The notes below the pieces were generated by a model. That model was not told the origin of the DNA and did no database searches. It saw only the letters and a program-made list of their open reading frames with translations. From Bradyrhizobium sp. in8p8 (GTDB lineage Bacteria > Pseudomonadota > Alphaproteobacteria > Rhizobiales > Xanthobacteraceae): a stretch of 64,000 bases of DNA. The position numbers and the translations under genes are program-made. This document shows, piece by piece, positions 26,752 to 34,721 of the stretch. Numbering within the stretch: position 1 is the stretch's first letter; the number at the start of each line of letters is the position of its first letter. The DNA is taken from NCBI RefSeq assembly GCF_000426845.1, contig NZ_AUGD01000001.1, positions 434,001 through 498,000 of the forward strand. Direction: 5' to 3'.

Positions 26752-27729
26752 TCATTCGATGACGTCGTTCGCGAGCGCGACGAGGGCGGGGGCAAGCGTA
26801 ACGCCGAACGCCCTCGCCGTCTTGAGGTTGATCACCAGCTCAAGCTTGGTGGGGTTCTGGACCGGAAGATCGGCCGCCTGCGCTCCCCTGAGGATGCGAT
26901 CGACATAGGAGGCGGCCTGCCGCAGCTGTTCGGCAGTGTCGGTGCTGTAGGACATCAGCCCTCCCTCATCGACAAAGGTGCGGCTCCAGAAGACTGCGGG
27001 CACCCGCGCCTGTGCGATCGTCGCGAGCAGCTGCACGCGGTTGGCCAATGTGAAGAAGTCCGGCAGGACCAGGATGGCACCGTCCTTCCGCGAAGCCAGC
27101 GCTCCGATCGAGGCGGCGTCATGGACGGGCGCGGGCTCGACCATCACGTGAAGAGTCCGTGCGGCGCCCTCGATCGTGCGCAGCATCAAGGGCGCGAACG
27201 GCGCGGTGGCGGGATTGTAGACGACGAACACGCGGCGGACGGATGGCGTGACCTGCGTCAGCATCTCCAGCCATTTGCCGGCTAGCGGGCCGTCATAATC
27301 GGTGAAACCGGTGATGTTGCCACCGGGATGCGCGAGGTTTTCGACAAAACCCTGGCTGACGGGATCGGTGACGACGGCGAACACGATCGGGATCGTGGTG
27401 GTGCGCCGGCGCAGCTCTTCCACCGAGGGCGTGCCGACCGCGAGCAGGATGTCAGGCTTGAGCGCGATCAACTCGTCCGCAAGCTGCGCGATGCGCGCGC
27501 GATCGGCACCGCCGCTGCGCCACTCGATCCTGAGGTTGTCGCGCTCCTTCCAACCGTAGCCGGCAAGCGCCTCGGCCAGGATCGTGCTGCGTGCCTGTCC
27601 GATCGCGTCCTCGGCGGCGGTGACCGAGAGCACACCGAGCCGCCGCACCACGTTCCGCTGCTGGGCCGGCGCCGAGGCGGGGAGCGCCGCGATCATCCCG
27701 AGAAACGCCAGACACGAGCGGCGGTTCAT
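26752..27729 (-). CDS. ABC-transporter substrate-binding protein, TrpX/DUF534 family
   Basis: This 325-residue exported protein has a signal peptide (MNRRSCLAFLGMIAALPAS, ending APAQ). The two-lobe fold of the tryptophan/tyrosine-like binding proteins (PF04392) follows, with VRRLGVLSVTAAEDA, a hinge region FVVYNPATAPFAPLMLR and TKLELVINLKTARAFG at the end. No permease or ATPase gene is adjacent, so it is an orphan of the type that is very abundant in Bradyrhizobium. The ligand cannot be predicted. The gene ends ten bases before ferrochelatase on the same strand, but a joint function is not implied. Confidence 0.85.
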   Translation of the reverse strand: MNRRSCLAFLGMIAALPASAPAQQRNVVRRLGVLSVTAAEDAIGQARSTILAEALAGYGWKERDNLRIEWRSGGADRARIAQLADELIALKPDILLAVGTPSVEELRRRTTTIPIVFAVVTDPVSQGFVENLAHPGGNITGFTDYDGPLAGKWLEMLTQVTPSVRRVFVVYNPATAPFAPLMLRTIEGAARTLHVMVEPAPVHDAASIGALASRKDGAILVLPDFFTLANRVQLLATIAQARVPAVFWSRTFVDEGGLMSYSTDTAEQLRQAASYVDRILRGAQAADLPVQNPTKLELVINLKTARAFGVTLAPALVALANDVIE

Positions 27730-27739
27730 GGGTGAACCA

Positions 27740-28777
27740 TCAGATCCAGCCCTGAAGCTCGCGCAGCACCAGGGTCCGGATCACGTCCATGCCCGGATCG
27801 CTGTCGTTGAGACAGGGGATGGCGGAAAACTGCTCGCCGCCATTGTGCTTGAATATCTCGGCGTTTTCCTGCGCGATCTCCTCCAGCGTCTCCAGGCAGT
27901 CGGCGGAAAAGCCCGGCGTCACCACCGCGATGCGGCGCACGCCTTCCTTGGCGAGCCGCTCCATCGTCTTGTCGGTGTAGGGCTGGAGCCACTCGTCGTT
28001 GCCGAAACGGGACTGGAAGGTCAGCAGCAGCTTCGTTTCGTCCATGCCGAGCCGGCGGCGCAATGCTTCCGTCGTTGCGATGCAGTGCTGCCGATAGGGA
28101 TCGCCCTTGTCGACATAGGCTTTCGGCATGCCATGGAACGACGCGACGATCAGCTCCGGCTTGAACGAGAGCGTCGCTAGATGCGCCTCGATCGAGGTCG
28201 CGAGGGCCTCGATATAGGCGGAATCCTCATAATAGGGCGGCGTCACCCGCAGCGTCGGCTGATTGCGAAGCTGCGCGAGCACGCGGAACACCTCGTCGCA
28301 GACGGTCGCCGAGGTCGAAGCGGAATATTGCGGATAGAGCGGGACAGCCAGAATGCGTTCGCAGCCCTTTGCGATCAGCGCGTCGATGCCGGCCTTGATC
28401 GAGGGATTGCCGTAACGCATCGCCCAATCCACCACGACATGGTCGCGGTCCGCCAAGGCGGCGGCGAGCTTAACGGCTTGAGACCGCGTGATGGTCTTCA
28501 GCGGCGACTCGTTCTGCTCGTTGTTCCAGATCTTCTGGTAATCCAGCGCCTTGGTACGGGGACGGCTGCGCAGGATGATTCCATTCAGCACCACCTTCCA
28601 GATCAGGCCCTGATCCTCGATGACGCGGGCGTCACTGAGGAACTCCTTGAGGTAGACCCGCACGCCTGGCGCATCGGCCGTGTCAGGCGTTCCGAGATTG
28701 ACCAGGAGTACGCCGACGCGCGGCAGGGCGGATCGGGTGACCGGCTTCGCAGTCTCGGGGGGGGCGACGCTGTTCAT
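27740..28777 (-). CDS. hemH: Ferrochelatase
   Basis: This 345-residue enzyme inserts ferrous iron into protoporphyrin IX, the last step of haem synthesis. The start GVLLVNLGTPD, the central ASFHGMPKAYVDKGD segment carrying the catalytic His, LLTFQSRFGNDEWLQPYT and VVTPGFSADCLETLEEI are all family signatures. The length fits alphaproteobacterial HemH. I chose the ATG at 28777; a frame start at 28813 adds 12 non-conserved residues. It is divergent from a MAPEG gene. Confidence 0.96.
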   Translation of the reverse strand: MNSVAPPETAKPVTRSALPRVGVLLVNLGTPDTADAPGVRVYLKEFLSDARVIEDQGLIWKVVLNGIILRSRPRTKALDYQKIWNNEQNESPLKTITRSQAVKLAAALADRDHVVVDWAMRYGNPSIKAGIDALIAKGCERILAVPLYPQYSASTSATVCDEVFRVLAQLRNQPTLRVTPPYYEDSAYIEALATSIEAHLATLSFKPELIVASFHGMPKAYVDKGDPYRQHCIATTEALRRRLGMDETKLLLTFQSRFGNDEWLQPYTDKTMERLAKEGVRRIAVVTPGFSADCLETLEEIAQENAEIFKHNGGEQFSAIPCLNDSDPGMDVIRTLVLRELQGWI

Positions 28778-28860
28778 GGCTGGTTGGGTCGCGCGTTGGT
28801 CCGAACTTGTCAAGATGAGCCGGGGTTCGCTAGGGTCGCACCCCGGCGGGGGGAGGAACG

Positions 28861-29259
28861 ATGACGCTCGCAGAATGGTGCGTATTCGGAGCGCTGCTGC
28901 TTTATCTCGTAACGATCGCCTCGATCAAATGGATCAGGTTCGGCCGCTTCGATAATTCCCGGCCGCGCGACCCAGCCTTCTATGAGGATGCCATCGCGCA
29001 GCGCGCGCTCGGCGCTCACCAGAACGGCATCGAGGCTTTCCCGTTCTTCGCCTTCGCGGTGCTGCTCGCCGAGTTCAGAGATGCGCCGCAGCGGCTGATC
29101 GACGAGCTCGCGGCGCTGTTCCTGATCGTGCGGATCGCGTATGTGCTGACCTATCTCGGCAATCGCCCGACGCTGCGCTCGATCCTCTGGAGCGTCGGCT
29201 TCGCGATCAATCTCGGCATCTTCTTCCTGCCGGCTTTGAAGCGGTTCCTGCCGGTGTGA
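28861..29259 (+). CDS. MAPEG-family membrane protein
   Basis: This 132-residue protein has four membrane helices and the MAPEG signature around RALGAHQNGIEAFPFFAFAV, followed by RIAYVLTYLGNRPTLRSILW. The eukaryotic members are glutathione-dependent eicosanoid enzymes; bacterial ones are usually uncharacterised glutathione-linked detoxification proteins. A strong GGGGGGAGGAA Shine-Dalgarno precedes the ATG at 28861. It converges with a thioesterase gene. Confidence 0.88.
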   Translation: MTLAEWCVFGALLLYLVTIASIKWIRFGRFDNSRPRDPAFYEDAIAQRALGAHQNGIEAFPFFAFAVLLAEFRDAPQRLIDELAALFLIVRIAYVLTYLGNRPTLRSILWSVGFAINLGIFFLPALKRFLPV

Positions 29260-29269
29260 GGCGCCGGCC

Positions 29270-29707
29270 TCACGCCGTCAGATGACGCTCCCGCGTCGCG
29301 ATCAGCGACCGCATCGATGCCGGGATCGTGACCGGACGATGGGTCTTCTGGTCAGTGTAGACCCAGACGATCTCGCCGGTCACCAGCGCGTCCGCGCCGC
29401 CCTTCAGGAAGATGGCGAGCTCGAACACGAGGCTGGAATTGCCGATCCGCGCTACGCGCACGCCGACATCGAGCTCCCAGTCGAAGCGGACCGGCGCCTT
29501 GTATTCGATGACGGACTTGACGACGTGGAAATCGATGCCGCTCGCCTGCGCGTCCGCATACTGGTCAAAGCCGAGCGCGCGAAAGTACCCGGTGATGGCG
29601 GTGTCGAAATAGGTCAGGTAATGGGCGTTGAAAACGACGCCCTGGCCGTCGATCTCGGAATAACGCACCCGAAACGGATGAAAGAACCAGAAATCCTCGC
29701 GCGACAT
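29270..29707 (-). CDS. Acyl-CoA thioesterase, 4-hydroxybenzoyl-CoA thioesterase-like hotdog protein
   Basis: This 145-residue single-hotdog-fold protein has the 4HBT signature RVRYSEIDGQGVVFNAHYLTYFD, in which the Asp is the catalytic residue. VDFHVVKS-type and FELAIFLKGGADALVTGE strands follow. It hydrolyses acyl- or aryl-CoA thioesters; the specific substrate is not evident. The frame opens at 29776 but MSREDFWFFHPF at 29707 is the natural start. Confidence 0.85.
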   Translation of the reverse strand: MSREDFWFFHPFRVRYSEIDGQGVVFNAHYLTYFDTAITGYFRALGFDQYADAQASGIDFHVVKSVIEYKAPVRFDWELDVGVRVARIGNSSLVFELAIFLKGGADALVTGEIVWVYTDQKTHRPVTIPASMRSLIATRERHLTA

Positions 29708-29824
29708 GGAGACCCCCCGATAGGAACCTTCTTGTCTCAATAGCGGCCGGAGGGAGGTTCGCAAAGCGGCTATCACGCCGCGACGGGGTAGCTCTTAGCC
29801 CGTGGAGGAAGGGTCAGAACGAGC

Positions 29825-30958
29825 CTAGAAGCACGTGGTCCGTTCGGCGGCGATGTAGCCGAACAAGAGACCGACGCCGAACAGCAGCACGAAGCCTGCG
29901 GCGGCGAACTCGATGCCTCGCATGAACAGCGCGCCGCCGCCGTCGCGCCCCGCGCTGAGGCGGGCGGCGATGTCCTTGGCGGAAACGGCGACGACAGCGA
30001 TCGCCGCGACCGTGATCGCGGTACCCAAACCCATCAGGAAGGTCGCGGCGATGCCGGCCCAGAACAGGCCCTGCGCCAGCGCGAATACCAGGACCAGGAT
30101 CGCACCCGAACAAGGGCGGATACCGACGGTCAGGATCGCAGCGAAGCCGCGCCGCCAGCCGCCGGGACCGGCGAGCTCGCTGGGGGTGGGGCCGTGGGAG
30201 TGGCCGCAATGCTCGTCGTGGACGTGATCGTTCCCATGATGATGAGCGTGGTGATGATGGGCGTGTGCATGGCCGTGATCGTGGCGATGATGATCATGGC
30301 CGTCATGGTCATGCGCATCATGATGATGGTGATGACCGTGATCATGATCGTGCGGCACGCCCGCAATCGCCGGCACCGGTTGGGCGACCTGGAGCGCGCG
30401 GATGAAGGCGCCGCCCTTGACCCACACCAGTCTCAGACCGAATGCCGCAATCAGGGCGTAGCTCGCGATCTCGATCACCGCCTCCGCCTTGCACATGGTC
30501 TTGGCCGTGGCATTCAGCACCCAGGCCGAGATGCCGACGACCAGGATCGCGACCAGCGACTGCATCAGCGCCGAGGCGAACGACAACGCGATGCCACGCC
30601 GCGCGGTCTCGCGGTTGGCGACGAGATAGGAGGCGATGACCGCCTTGCCGTGGCCAGGACCGGCGGCATGGAAGATTCCATAGGCGAACGAGATGAAGAG
30701 CAGCGTCCACACCGCCGAGCCGTCGGACTTCGCGGCCCGGATGGTCGCCGACATCTGGCGATAGAATTCCGACTGTTTCGCCAGCAGCCAGCCGATCAGG
30801 CCGCCGGCCTCCGAATCGGCCGCCTGCGCCGGCCGCGGCGCGCCGAACGGCGTCTGCGCGAGCAGATGATGGAGCGCGGCATCGGCCACGCCAACGACGA
30901 GCAGAACGGCGGCGCAGGCGAGCAGCCCGCGCGCGAGCGGGGAGAGTTGCGGCTTCAA
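29825..30958 (-). CDS. Nickel/cobalt exporter (RcnA-like) with a long His-rich loop
   Basis: This 377-residue inner-membrane protein has about six membrane helices. AYGIFHAAGPGHGKAVIASYL carries the NiCoT/RcnA family HxxxxGHGK-type motif, and GIRPCSGAILVLVFALAQG carries the second conserved motif. Between them a cytosolic loop (about residues 205-255) is dominated by His and Asp, a metal-binding sponge. Members export Ni2+ or Co2+. The start is a TTG at 30958 that overlaps the TGA of the DUF1007 gene (TTGA), implying translational coupling; no ATG fits. It is the last gene of a three-gene operon. Confidence 0.85.
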   Translation of the reverse strand: MKPQLSPLARGLLACAAVLLVVGVADAALHHLLAQTPFGAPRPAQAADSEAGGLIGWLLAKQSEFYRQMSATIRAAKSDGSAVWTLLFISFAYGIFHAAGPGHGKAVIASYLVANRETARRGIALSFASALMQSLVAILVVGISAWVLNATAKTMCKAEAVIEIASYALIAAFGLRLVWVKGGAFIRALQVAQPVPAIAGVPHDHDHGHHHHHDAHDHDGHDHHRHDHGHAHAHHHHAHHHGNDHVHDEHCGHSHGPTPSELAGPGGWRRGFAAILTVGIRPCSGAILVLVFALAQGLFWAGIAATFLMGLGTAITVAAIAVVAVSAKDIAARLSAGRDGGGALFMRGIEFAAAGFVLLFGVGLLFGYIAAERTTCF

Positions 30959-31593
30959 GGGCAATCCACCGTGATCTTGTTGGCGAACATCATGCCGAAA
31001 TTCGAGTTCTCGCCGTTGAGAAAGGTCTGCTCGTTCAGCTGCTGCGCGCTGGCGGTGCCGTCGTTCGGCCGATCCAGCTTCATCTGGCAGCCAGAGGGCG
31101 CGCCCACCAGCTTGACCGGATTGTCCTTGGCCATCTTGAAGTCGATAAAGAAGGAGCGGTCGAACACTTCGAGCACCAGCTGCTTGGGCTTGACCGGGGC
31201 CTTCAGCGGCAGCGTGAAGTGCAGGGTCAGCACCGTATCCTTGTAGTCGAGGAAATAGTCGACTGGCTCCTGGAATCGTTCCTTCTTGCCGTCGGCTCGC
31301 GCGAAGGTGAAGTAGGCGTATTCCTTGAGCGACTCGACGTTGGTTTGCGCCAGCGGGCCGAGCTCCTCCCGCGTATAGGTCCCCTTGGTCTTGCTCTCGA
31401 GCCCCTGCACCGCATAGGCCGAGAACATGTCGTCGAAGGTCCAGGCGTGACGCACGCCGGTGATCGAGCCATCCGCCGCGTAGAGCAGCTCGCTGGTCGC
31501 GGTGATCCAGACATGCGGATGCGCATTCGCGGCACCCGCTGCAAGCGTCATCGCGGCAGCAAGCAGGCATCCGAACAGGGCGCGCATATTCAT
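30955..31593 (-). CDS. DUF1007-family periplasmic protein
   Basis: This 212-residue protein has a signal peptide (MNMRALFGCLLAAAMTLAAG, cleaved near ANA), then the DUF1007 start HPHVWITATSELLYAADG with two His at the new N-terminus. VRHAWTFDDMFSAYA and a C-terminal NGENSNFGMMFANKITVDCP follow. Proteins of this family sit beside RcnA-type exporters or metal transporters, and the exposed HPH suggests metal binding. It overlaps the M3 peptidase stop by one base (TGATG) and the exporter start by four bases. Confidence 0.88.
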   Translation of the reverse strand: MNMRALFGCLLAAAMTLAAGAANAHPHVWITATSELLYAADGSITGVRHAWTFDDMFSAYAVQGLESKTKGTYTREELGPLAQTNVESLKEYAYFTFARADGKKERFQEPVDYFLDYKDTVLTLHFTLPLKAPVKPKQLVLEVFDRSFFIDFKMAKDNPVKLVGAPSGCQMKLDRPNDGTASAQQLNEQTFLNGENSNFGMMFANKITVDCP

Positions 31594-33674
31594 CAGGCCG
31601 CCTTTGCGTCGTCGAGCAGGCCGCGACGGCGGAGCAGCGCATCGGGCTCGGGTGGTCGGCCGCGGAAGGCCTCGTAGGCGGCTTCCGGATCGACCGATCC
31701 GCCGCTCGAATAGATGTCATCGTGCAGGCGTTTTGCGACCTTGGGATCGAAGATGTCCCCGGCCTCCTCGAAAGCGCCGAAGGCGTCCGCGTCCATCACT
31801 TCCGACCACATGTAGCTGTAATAGCCGGCGGCATAATGGTCTCCGGTGAAGATGTGGCCGAATTGCGTGGGACGATGACGCAGCGCGATCTCCTCGGGCA
31901 TGCCGATCTTCTCCAGCTCGCGTCTCTCGAAGGCGCACACATCCTGCGCGGCGGCAGCCGGCTGGGTGTGGAATTCGAGATCGATCAGCGCCGAGGAGAC
32001 GAATTCGACCGTGGCAAAGCCCTGGTTGAATTTGCGCGCGGCAAGGAAGCGTTGCAGCAGCTCGTCCGGCAACGGCTCGCCGGTCTGGTAATGGCGGGCG
32101 AACTTCTGCAGTACCTCGGGCCGCTCCTGCCAGTGCTCGTAGAGCTGGGACGGCAGCTCGACGAAATCCGTAAACACGGAGGTGCCCGATAGCGAGGGAT
32201 AGGTCACGTTGGAGAGCATGCCGTGCAGGCCGTGACCGAACTCGTGGAACAGGGTGCGGGCATCGTCAGGCGACAGCAGCGAAGGCTCGCCGCCGGCTCC
32301 CTTGGCAAAATTGCAGATGTTGAGAACGAGCGGCGCGACGTCGCCGTCGAGCTTCTGCTGGTCGCGCAATGAGGTCATCCAGGCGCCGGAACGCTTCGAC
32401 GGCCGGGCGAAGTAGTCGCCGTAGAACAGTGCCTTGTGCTTGCCGTCCGGCCCCTTCATCTCCCAGACACGGACGTCCGGGTGCCAGACAGGAACGTCCT
32501 TGCGCTCCTCGAACGTGACGCCGAACAGGCGGGTGGCGCAGTCGAAGGCGGCGGCGATCATGTTGTCGAGCGCAAGATACGGTTTGATCGCGGCGTCGTC
32601 GAAATTGGCGCGTTGAAGGCGCAGCTTCTCGGCATAGAAGCGCCAGTCCCACGGCGCGAGCTTGAAATTGCCGCCCTCTTCCGTGATCAGGGCCTGCATC
32701 TCGTCGCGGTCGGCGAGCGCCCGGGCGCGGGCCGGCTTCCAGACCCGCTCCAACAGGCCCCGCACCGCCTCCGGCGTCTTGGCCATGGAATCCTCGAGCC
32801 GGTAGGCGGCGAAAGTCGGGTAGCCCAGGAGCTTTGCGCTCTCCTCGCGCAGCTTCAGGATCTCGACAATGGTTTCATTGTTGTCGTTGGCGTTGCCGTT
32901 GTCGCCCCGCGCGATGAAGGCCTTGTAGACCTTCTCGCGCAGGTCGCGCCGGGCCGAGCTCTTCAGGAACTGCTCGACCGAGGAGCGCGAGAGCGTGACG
33001 ATCGCCTTGCCTGCCAGGCCGCGCTCTTCTGCCGCAGCCTTGGCGGCCGCGACGAAATTCTCCGGCAGGCCCTGCCGATCGCCCTCGCCGAGCTCCATGA
33101 TCCAGTCCTGCTCGTCGCCGAGCAGATGGTGGCTGAAGCTGGTGCCGAGCTGCGCGAGCCTCTCGTTGATCTCGGCCATCCGGGTCTTGGCCTCTTCGGA
33201 AAGGCCGGCGCCGGCGCGATGGAAGCGGGTGTAGGTGCGTTCCAAGAGGCGCAGCTGCTCGGGGGTGAGTCCAAGGTTGGCACGGTTTTCGTGCAGCTGG
33301 GCGATGCGGCCGAACAGCACGGCGTTCATCATGATCGGATTCCAGTGTCGCGCCATCCGCAAGGAGACCTCCTTGTCGATCTCCAGGATGGCCGGGTTGG
33401 AATGCGCAGAGACCAGATCGTAGAAGACCGCCGCGACCTTGCTCAGGAGCTTGCCCGAGCGCTCCAGCGCCGTGATGGTGTTGGCGAAGTCGGGCGCGGC
33501 CGGATCGTTGGTGATCGCCGCGATCTCGGCGGCGTGGTCGGCGAAGGCCTGCTCAAAAGCGGGCAGGAAGTGCTCCGGCTTGATCTCGTCGAAGGGCGGG
33601 GCCGCGAACGGCGTCACCCAGGCCTTCAGCAGCGGATTGGTCTCGGCATCCGTAATTTGGCGGGATTCTGACAT
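31593..33674 (-). CDS. M3-family zinc metallopeptidase (oligopeptidase A / dipeptidyl carboxypeptidase type)
   Basis: This is a 693-residue cytoplasmic oligopeptidase. The zinc motif HEFGH is intact in DARTLFHEFGHGLHGMLS, and the downstream glutamate region and FGHIFTGDHYAAGYYSYMWS substrate loop are present. Length and order fit the Dcp/PrlC branch. These enzymes trim peptides released by larger proteases. Either Met at 33692 or 33674 could start the protein; I took 33674 (MSESRQITDAE). Its stop overlaps the DUF1007 start, so a housekeeping peptidase leads a metal-export operon. Confidence 0.93.
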   Translation of the reverse strand: MSESRQITDAETNPLLKAWVTPFAAPPFDEIKPEHFLPAFEQAFADHAAEIAAITNDPAAPDFANTITALERSGKLLSKVAAVFYDLVSAHSNPAILEIDKEVSLRMARHWNPIMMNAVLFGRIAQLHENRANLGLTPEQLRLLERTYTRFHRAGAGLSEEAKTRMAEINERLAQLGTSFSHHLLGDEQDWIMELGEGDRQGLPENFVAAAKAAAEERGLAGKAIVTLSRSSVEQFLKSSARRDLREKVYKAFIARGDNGNANDNNETIVEILKLREESAKLLGYPTFAAYRLEDSMAKTPEAVRGLLERVWKPARARALADRDEMQALITEEGGNFKLAPWDWRFYAEKLRLQRANFDDAAIKPYLALDNMIAAAFDCATRLFGVTFEERKDVPVWHPDVRVWEMKGPDGKHKALFYGDYFARPSKRSGAWMTSLRDQQKLDGDVAPLVLNICNFAKGAGGEPSLLSPDDARTLFHEFGHGLHGMLSNVTYPSLSGTSVFTDFVELPSQLYEHWQERPEVLQKFARHYQTGEPLPDELLQRFLAARKFNQGFATVEFVSSALIDLEFHTQPAAAAQDVCAFERRELEKIGMPEEIALRHRPTQFGHIFTGDHYAAGYYSYMWSEVMDADAFGAFEEAGDIFDPKVAKRLHDDIYSSGGSVDPEAAYEAFRGRPPEPDALLRRRGLLDDAKAA

Positions 33675-33807
33675 CACAAGTCCGATTTTCATGGGCGATT
33701 GTTGCGGCCAGCTATAGCACGCGATGGGGCTTTTTTGGGCCGTTTGCCCTTGCTCCGAGCCGCCTTTTCGGGGAGATTGCGGCCCTCGAAGCCACGGACC
33801 TCAGCTC

Positions 33808-34062
33808 ATGAACGCGCCTGCCTCCTCTTCCCGCCAGATCGCCTGGCCGAGCGTCATCACCGTCATCAGCGCCGCCATCCTGATCGGCGCGGAGGTGTTC
33901 GGCGCGGCCTTCGCCGGAGGTTGGGCGCTGGCGATCCTGTTCGGACTCGGCGATCAGGGCGCGCACATCCTCCAGGCCGTGCTGTTCGCACTGGGCGTGC
34001 TGGTGATGACGGCGTTCGTCCGCGCCGCTCAGCGCATCGAGCCCTTCACCAAGCGCCGCTGA
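33808..34062 (+). CDS. Small two-helix membrane protein
   Basis: This 84-residue protein begins MNAPASSSRQIAWPSVITV, with one helix at about 14-40 (VITVISAAILIGAEVFGAAF) and another at about 52-74 (AHILQAVLFALGVLVMTAFV), ending in a basic tail. I recognise no named domain, though similar short proteins are common in Bradyrhizobiaceae. The frame is open from 33724, but the ATG at 33808 gives the compact membrane protein. It is divergent from the M3 peptidase and lies upstream of the polyamine locus. Confidence 0.65.
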   Translation: MNAPASSSRQIAWPSVITVISAAILIGAEVFGAAFAGGWALAILFGLGDQGAHILQAVLFALGVLVMTAFVRAAQRIEPFTKRR

Positions 34063-34188
34063 CGCTTCCACGCGCGCGCGAGATATACGCGCTGCGTTGA
34101 AAACTTAACGCTCGTTCATCTTCTGCGTCGCTCGCGCAACAGCGCGCAAGCAGATGTTAGGCAATTCTGCTCGCAGCCTAAAAAAAAT
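34063..34188. other. Spacer before the decarboxylase leader
   Basis: This is an AT-richer stretch with no coding signal, ending in a run of seven As (34181-34187) just upstream of the predicted leader promoter. Confidence 0.4.
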
Positions 34189-34217
34189 CTTGCGAAGCAG
34201 AGTCAAAACACTTATGT
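34189..34217 (+). promoter_or_regulatory. Predicted promoter of the decarboxylase leader
   Basis: CTTGCG (34189-34194) and TTATGT (34212-34217) are spaced by 17 bp, similar to the rhizobial CTTGAC-N17-CTATAT consensus. A start near 34224 would give a leader close to 500 nt. The -10 overlaps an ATG that opens a 17-codon frame, so the two readings are alternatives. Confidence 0.4.
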
Positions 34218-34219
34218 GC

Positions 34220-34721
34220 GGACTTGCCCAATTTCGCACGTGCCTGTGGTCGTGTGTCAGTCGGTAGGTATCCGGACAAGAGGCCGGACAGCCGCCAAGG
34301 GGTGAAGAAGCCGAGGGGCTCTTCGGAAGCGCGGAAGTCGAAAGACCGAGGCAAACCCGGAGCGCCCAGCATCTCTCTCAAAGGGATGCCATGTCGAAGG
34401 TGACTTCGCTCTTTGCAACCGTGACTGGCAGCCGGAGGCGAACCGGCGCACCCCGCTCTCAACGGGGGACGCGACTTAAAGCAACGACGGATCGGGCTTT
34501 TTTGGTCTCTACCGGCAGTCCAACGCCGGCGCGGGCTACTGAAAAGGCTTGTCCTTCATTGCCAGGTGTGCGGGCGGGAACACTCCCAACCAATCCACGG
34601 CAGCACAGTCTGGTTTGAGTCTTGTGGCTTCGTCGCGCCTCCATCGCGCGATCGGCCAGAGCGCTCTTATCCGACGTCATGTTTTGAACGGGCCCGTCGC
34701 TGGGCCGTTTGGGAGAGTGCC
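34220..34721 (+). promoter_or_regulatory. Long structured leader RNA of the ornithine-type decarboxylase gene (speF-motif-like)
   Basis: This is a roughly 500-nt untranslated leader full of stable local hairpins: TCCGG/CCGGA (34271-34288), a GNRA-capped stem at 34337-34346, a 7-bp stem at 34369-34389, CGAAG-GTGA-CTTCG (34395-34408), GCCGG/CCGGC (34431-34447) and CCCCG/CGGGG (34451-34467). A weak stem AAAGC/GCTTT (34478-34500) runs into six Ts (34498-34503), resembling an attenuator. A further hairpin at 34688-34709 ends three bases before the GGGAGAG ribosome-binding site. Known from the literature: the speF motif is a structured RNA in front of alphaproteobacterial ornithine decarboxylase genes. 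The position and size match; the sequence match could not be tested. Confidence 0.6.

Noticed and set aside
28852..28895. GGAAC with CGTA in the MAPEG gene start as an EcfG promoter
   Set aside because: The spacer is 21 bp and the site overlaps the Shine-Dalgarno of the gene.
30194..31246. Plus-strand open frame with many Met/Val residues
   Set aside because: It is the antisense of the His-rich exporter loop and of DUF1007; the His codons read backwards as Met/Val.
29825..31720. A single 631-codon frame joining the exporter to upstream sequence
   Set aside because: The upstream part lies in a wrong frame of the DUF1007 gene; the exporter proper starts at the overlapping TTG at 30958.
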